A stretch of DNA of 8,133 nucleotides. It comes from Spirochaetia bacterium (lineage in GTDB: Bacteria; Spirochaetota; Spirochaetia; JABMQR01). Shown one piece after another: positions 5,819-8,133 of this stretch (positions are counted from its first letter, which is position 1; every line of letters begins with the position of its first letter). The notes beneath the pieces were generated by a model. That model did no database searches and was not told the origin of the DNA. It saw only the letters and a list, made by a program, of their open reading frames with translations. The stretch spans positions 1-8,133 of the forward strand of contig JADHUD010000102.1 in NCBI GenBank assembly GCA_016784705.1. The letters are read 5' to 3'. Position numbers and translations under genes: made by a program.

Positions 5819-7939
5819 ATGATAAAAGATAAAAAATACATAAGCTCAATCAAACGCCCCGGCTTACTCTATGGGGTCATTGTACGATCGGATATTCCAT
5901 CAGGTACCATTACCTCTATAGATCTGCCTAATTTTCCCAAAAATATCTGCGTGATCTCCAGTAAAGATATCCCCGGTACAAATACGGTAAAAGTACTTAA
6001 GACCACTCTGCCGTTATTAACCAGTGAGATTGTAACCTATAAAGGACAGCCAATTCTCGCTGTTTTTGCCAATTCCAGCGAAGCAGCCCAGTCAGCAGCT
6101 GGTTCAATCCGCATCAATTATGCCAATACCGAAGAGATTCAACGGGGTTCGGTGCAGGAAAACCCTGAATCAGAGAATATCGGCAATTCTCGACTGGAGA
6201 GCGAAGAAGCTCCGGTTCAGTCTGATGAGAAACCCGGCAGACCTGAAACCACCTCTCCTGATAATGTCTCTTCGCATAGTATAGAAAACGTTTCCCGGGA
6301 AATTCTGAAAAAAGTAATTACATGGGGAAATCCCGATAAATTATTTGCTGAAGCAGATTCAATTATCGCACAGACCTATATAACCGGACCAGAAGTTTCA
6401 CCGCTTACGGCTCCCACCGGAGCACTGGCAGAATTTATTCATAATAAACTTATTATTCATGCCGCTACTCAGTGGCCGTTTCATGTCAGGAATGTTGTAT
6501 CCGAAGTCTGCGGAGTTACTAAAAAAGATGTAACTGTATATCAGACCGGCTATCATCCAACTCATGATGAAAAATTAATCTACCCCTCAATCTATGGTGC
6601 TTTATGTGCTGTTGCCGCACTTAAAACAGGACATCCTGCAAGGTTGATCTGTTCTGAACCGTCATACCGTCCGGAATCGGCAATTACCCGGAAAACAGCA
6701 CTTAACAGTGATCTCGAACCTTTGGCCGAAATTATAGATATACAGATAAATATGGGAGCATATGCTCTTTTTCCTGAAGAGATGATCCAGCAAATTGCTG
6801 CCGGTGCAGCTCCTTTATATGATATTGAAGGCGTCGGGATAACTATTCGCCTGGTTTCCACTCCAACACCTCCCCGGCACCATTTCCGGGGTCTCGGATT
6901 CTCTTCGGCAATGTATTCTGCCGAAGCACACGCCTCCTGCATTACCATGCAGACTCAATCTAATCCTCTTGTATGGAGATTAAAGCATCTGAAAAGCAGT
7001 AAATTCCGTCCTGCCGAGCAGACAAAAATTAAGTACGCACTGCTCAAAGAGCTGCTGGAACATACCGCACAGAGATCTGATTTCTATCGAAAACATGCAG
7101 TATATGAAATGCAGCGGCAGAAGCAGCAGAATTTTTCTCCATTTTTCCGCTATGCACGAGGAATAGGAATAGCCTGCGGATATGGAATTAACGGTTTCAG
7201 CAAAGCTTTCAGGGAGGAGAAAAAGCACTCAATTACTATGACACTTGATGCTAATAATGCAGTTACCGTCTCATTAAGTATTTTTGAATCTGAAGCGGAA
7301 AAAATCTGGAAAAGCATAATATGTGAGGCTCTCGGGGTTACTACTTCTCAAATTACTATTGAATTTGGTGACACATCACAGGTACCTGATACCGGGCCGG
7401 ATGTTCTTCGCAGGGAAATACATCATATCTCCAGCTTAATTGAGAGATGCTGTGACTCGATTAAAAGTCAGCGATTTATTGAACCATTACCCATTAAAGT
7501 GAAGCGCGGTTTTAAACTTCCATCCGATCTTGATTCCAAACATCAGTTTTTCTCAGGTCTTAGCTGGGGTTCGGTAATTGTTGAGCTTGAAATTGATACA
7601 ATCACGCTTGAACCAATAATTAAAGGAGTCTGGGGCTCATTCGACTGCGGCAGAATTTTCCGTATGGAAAAACTTGCATCGGCGTTGGCAAAATCTCTTC
7701 ATGAAGGGATTAACCGCTGCGGGGGTGAACAGGTAAGATATAGCGGTCAGCCGTTGATAGATGTATACATTAAAAAGGTTGATATAGGACTTCCCACTTC
7801 AGCAACAGAAACCGCATACGGTCTTATTGCAGCCGCTTATACAGCTGCTGTATCCCAAGCCCTCAACAATCAGGCAAACACACTGCCCTTCGGGCCTGGT
7901 AATATTCTGAAAATTCTTGAGCATGGGAGCAAAATGTGA
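5819..7939 (+). CDS. Xanthine dehydrogenase/aldehyde oxidase family large subunit, divergent molybdopterin-subunit-like protein
   Basis: A 706-residue protein with the layout of the molybdenum-cofactor subunit of xanthine dehydrogenase/CO dehydrogenase relatives. The a/b hammerhead domain (about 1-105) opens with YISSIKRPGLLYGVIVRS. A polar acidic linker (about 105-160) follows, then the cofactor domains (about 165-700). Family landmarks are HAATQWPFHVRNVVSEVCGV (214-233), RGLG (357-360), NPLVWRLKHL (382-391), ARGIGIACGYG (446-456), VWGSFDCGR (604-612) and Glu664 at the place of the catalytic GxGE glutamate. The usual GGGFGGK, QGxG and GQIEGG motifs are replaced (TGYHPTHDEK, ESEA, LASALA), so cofactor binding is doubtful. 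Substrate is unknown. The start matches the family N-terminus but has no clear ribosome-binding site. The gene overlaps the [2Fe-2S] gene by 4 bp. Confidence 0.8.
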   Translation: MIKDKKYISSIKRPGLLYGVIVRSDIPSGTITSIDLPNFPKNICVISSKDIPGTNTVKVLKTTLPLLTSEIVTYKGQPILAVFANSSEAAQSAAGSIRINYANTEEIQRGSVQENPESENIGNSRLESEEAPVQSDEKPGRPETTSPDNVSSHSIENVSREILKKVITWGNPDKLFAEADSIIAQTYITGPEVSPLTAPTGALAEFIHNKLIIHAATQWPFHVRNVVSEVCGVTKKDVTVYQTGYHPTHDEKLIYPSIYGALCAVAALKTGHPARLICSEPSYRPESAITRKTALNSDLEPLAEIIDIQINMGAYALFPEEMIQQIAAGAAPLYDIEGVGITIRLVSTPTPPRHHFRGLGFSSAMYSAEAHASCITMQTQSNPLVWRLKHLKSSKFRPAEQTKIKYALLKELLEHTAQRSDFYRKHAVYEMQRQKQQNFSPFFRYARGIGIACGYGINGFSKAFREEKKHSITMTLDANNAVTVSLSIFESEAEKIWKSIICEALGVTTSQITIEFGDTSQVPDTGPDVLRREIHHISSLIERCCDSIKSQRFIEPLPIKVKRGFKLPSDLDSKHQFFSGLSWGSVIVELEIDTITLEPIIKGVWGSFDCGRIFRMEKLASALAKSLHEGINRCGGEQVRYSGQPLIDVYIKKVDIGLPTSATETAYGLIAAAYTAAVSQALNNQANTLPFGPGNILKILEHGSKM

Positions 7940-8133
7940 AAATTTCATGCAGTATTAATGGGAAAACTACCATTTTCAACACCTATGCTGATAAACCGCT
8001 TTCGCTTCTCCTCGTTGAAGACTCTGAGATAACCAGTCTCAGTCCCGGATGCGGAAAAGGAAACTGCGGAAACTGTGTTGTGCTTCTGGATAATCATCCA
8101 GTTCTGTCCTGCCTGATCCCGGCATTCAAAATT
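7936..8133 (+). CDS. [2Fe-2S] small subunit of the same enzyme family (partial, runs off right edge)
   Basis: Sixty-six residues are visible from a GTG start at 7936 that overlaps the upstream TGA (GTGA, 4 bp), a sign of translational coupling. The N-terminal plant-ferredoxin-like fold is clear. Cys39, Cys44, Cys47 and Cys59 follow the C-x4-C-x2-C-x11-C spacing in PGCGKGNCGNC...LSC, the usual ligands of the first [2Fe-2S] cluster. Family members are normally about 150-170 residues, with a second four-helix [2Fe-2S] domain that would lie beyond the window. The protein should pass electrons between the large subunit and a flavin subunit or another acceptor. All four cluster ligands are intact, in contrast to the altered motifs of its neighbour. 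GTG is the only start that keeps the expected N-terminus KISCSINGKT. Confidence 0.88.
   Translation, partial: MKISCSINGKTTIFNTYADKPLSLLLVEDSEITSLSPGCGKGNCGNCVVLLDNHPVLSCLIPAFKI

Noticed and set aside
6592..6948. 118-codon minus-strand frame inside the large-subunit gene
   Set aside because: It is antisense to a well-supported coding region, and its composition follows from the opposite strand's codons.
1..8133. CRISPR arrays, insertion sequences, tRNA or rRNA genes
   Set aside because: No spaced direct repeats of CRISPR size, transposase frames, terminal inverted repeats, cloverleaf folds or rRNA-like stretches were seen.

Overview
The window looks like bacterial chromosome of moderate GC content, with dense, ordinary gene packing. 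The protein sequences fit an anaerobic or facultative spirochaete (Spirochaeta/Treponema relatives). The reasons are a 444-residue long-type phosphofructokinase with the GGDGT plus PKTIDND combination, a NAD-dependent DNA ligase of the KIDG type, and a xanthine-dehydrogenase-family cluster. This assignment rests on family resemblance read by eye, not on a search.

Layout. Bases 1-182 hold a possible 3' end of a plus-strand gene, a 13-bp tandem duplication and a strong minus-strand intrinsic terminator. Bases 183-463 are AT-rich and hold no convincing protein gene. They may hold the promoter and 5' part of a small minus-strand RNA whose last two hairpins each expose CCUCC in the loop. Bases 464-3466 are a minus-strand operon, in transcription order: a class I/II PLP aminotransferase, a ModE-type winged-helix regulator without its molybdate-binding domain (10-bp overlap), and phosphofructokinase (46-bp gap). 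Bases 3467-3701 hold that operon's promoter, a cluster of GAAATTTC palindromes, the ligA terminator and a degenerate 16-bp tandem repeat. Bases 3702-5756 are ligA on the minus strand. A 62-bp divergent gap follows, with no Shine-Dalgarno sequence on either side. Bases 5819-7939 encode a molybdopterin-subunit-like protein of the xanthine dehydrogenase/aldehyde oxidase family. It overlaps by 4 bp the start of its [2Fe-2S] partner, which runs off the right edge.

How the genes fit together. The aminotransferase, regulator and phosphofructokinase form one transcript joining amino-acid and glycolytic metabolism under an apparently local regulator. ligA is a separate housekeeping unit. The plus-strand pair at the right is the start of a molybdo-flavoenzyme-like operon. 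Its large subunit has kept the fold-level landmarks, but nearly all the glycine-rich cofactor-binding motifs are altered.

The two points most worth following are the minus-strand RNA with paired anti-Shine-Dalgarno loops near the left edge and the motif-poor large subunit at the right.
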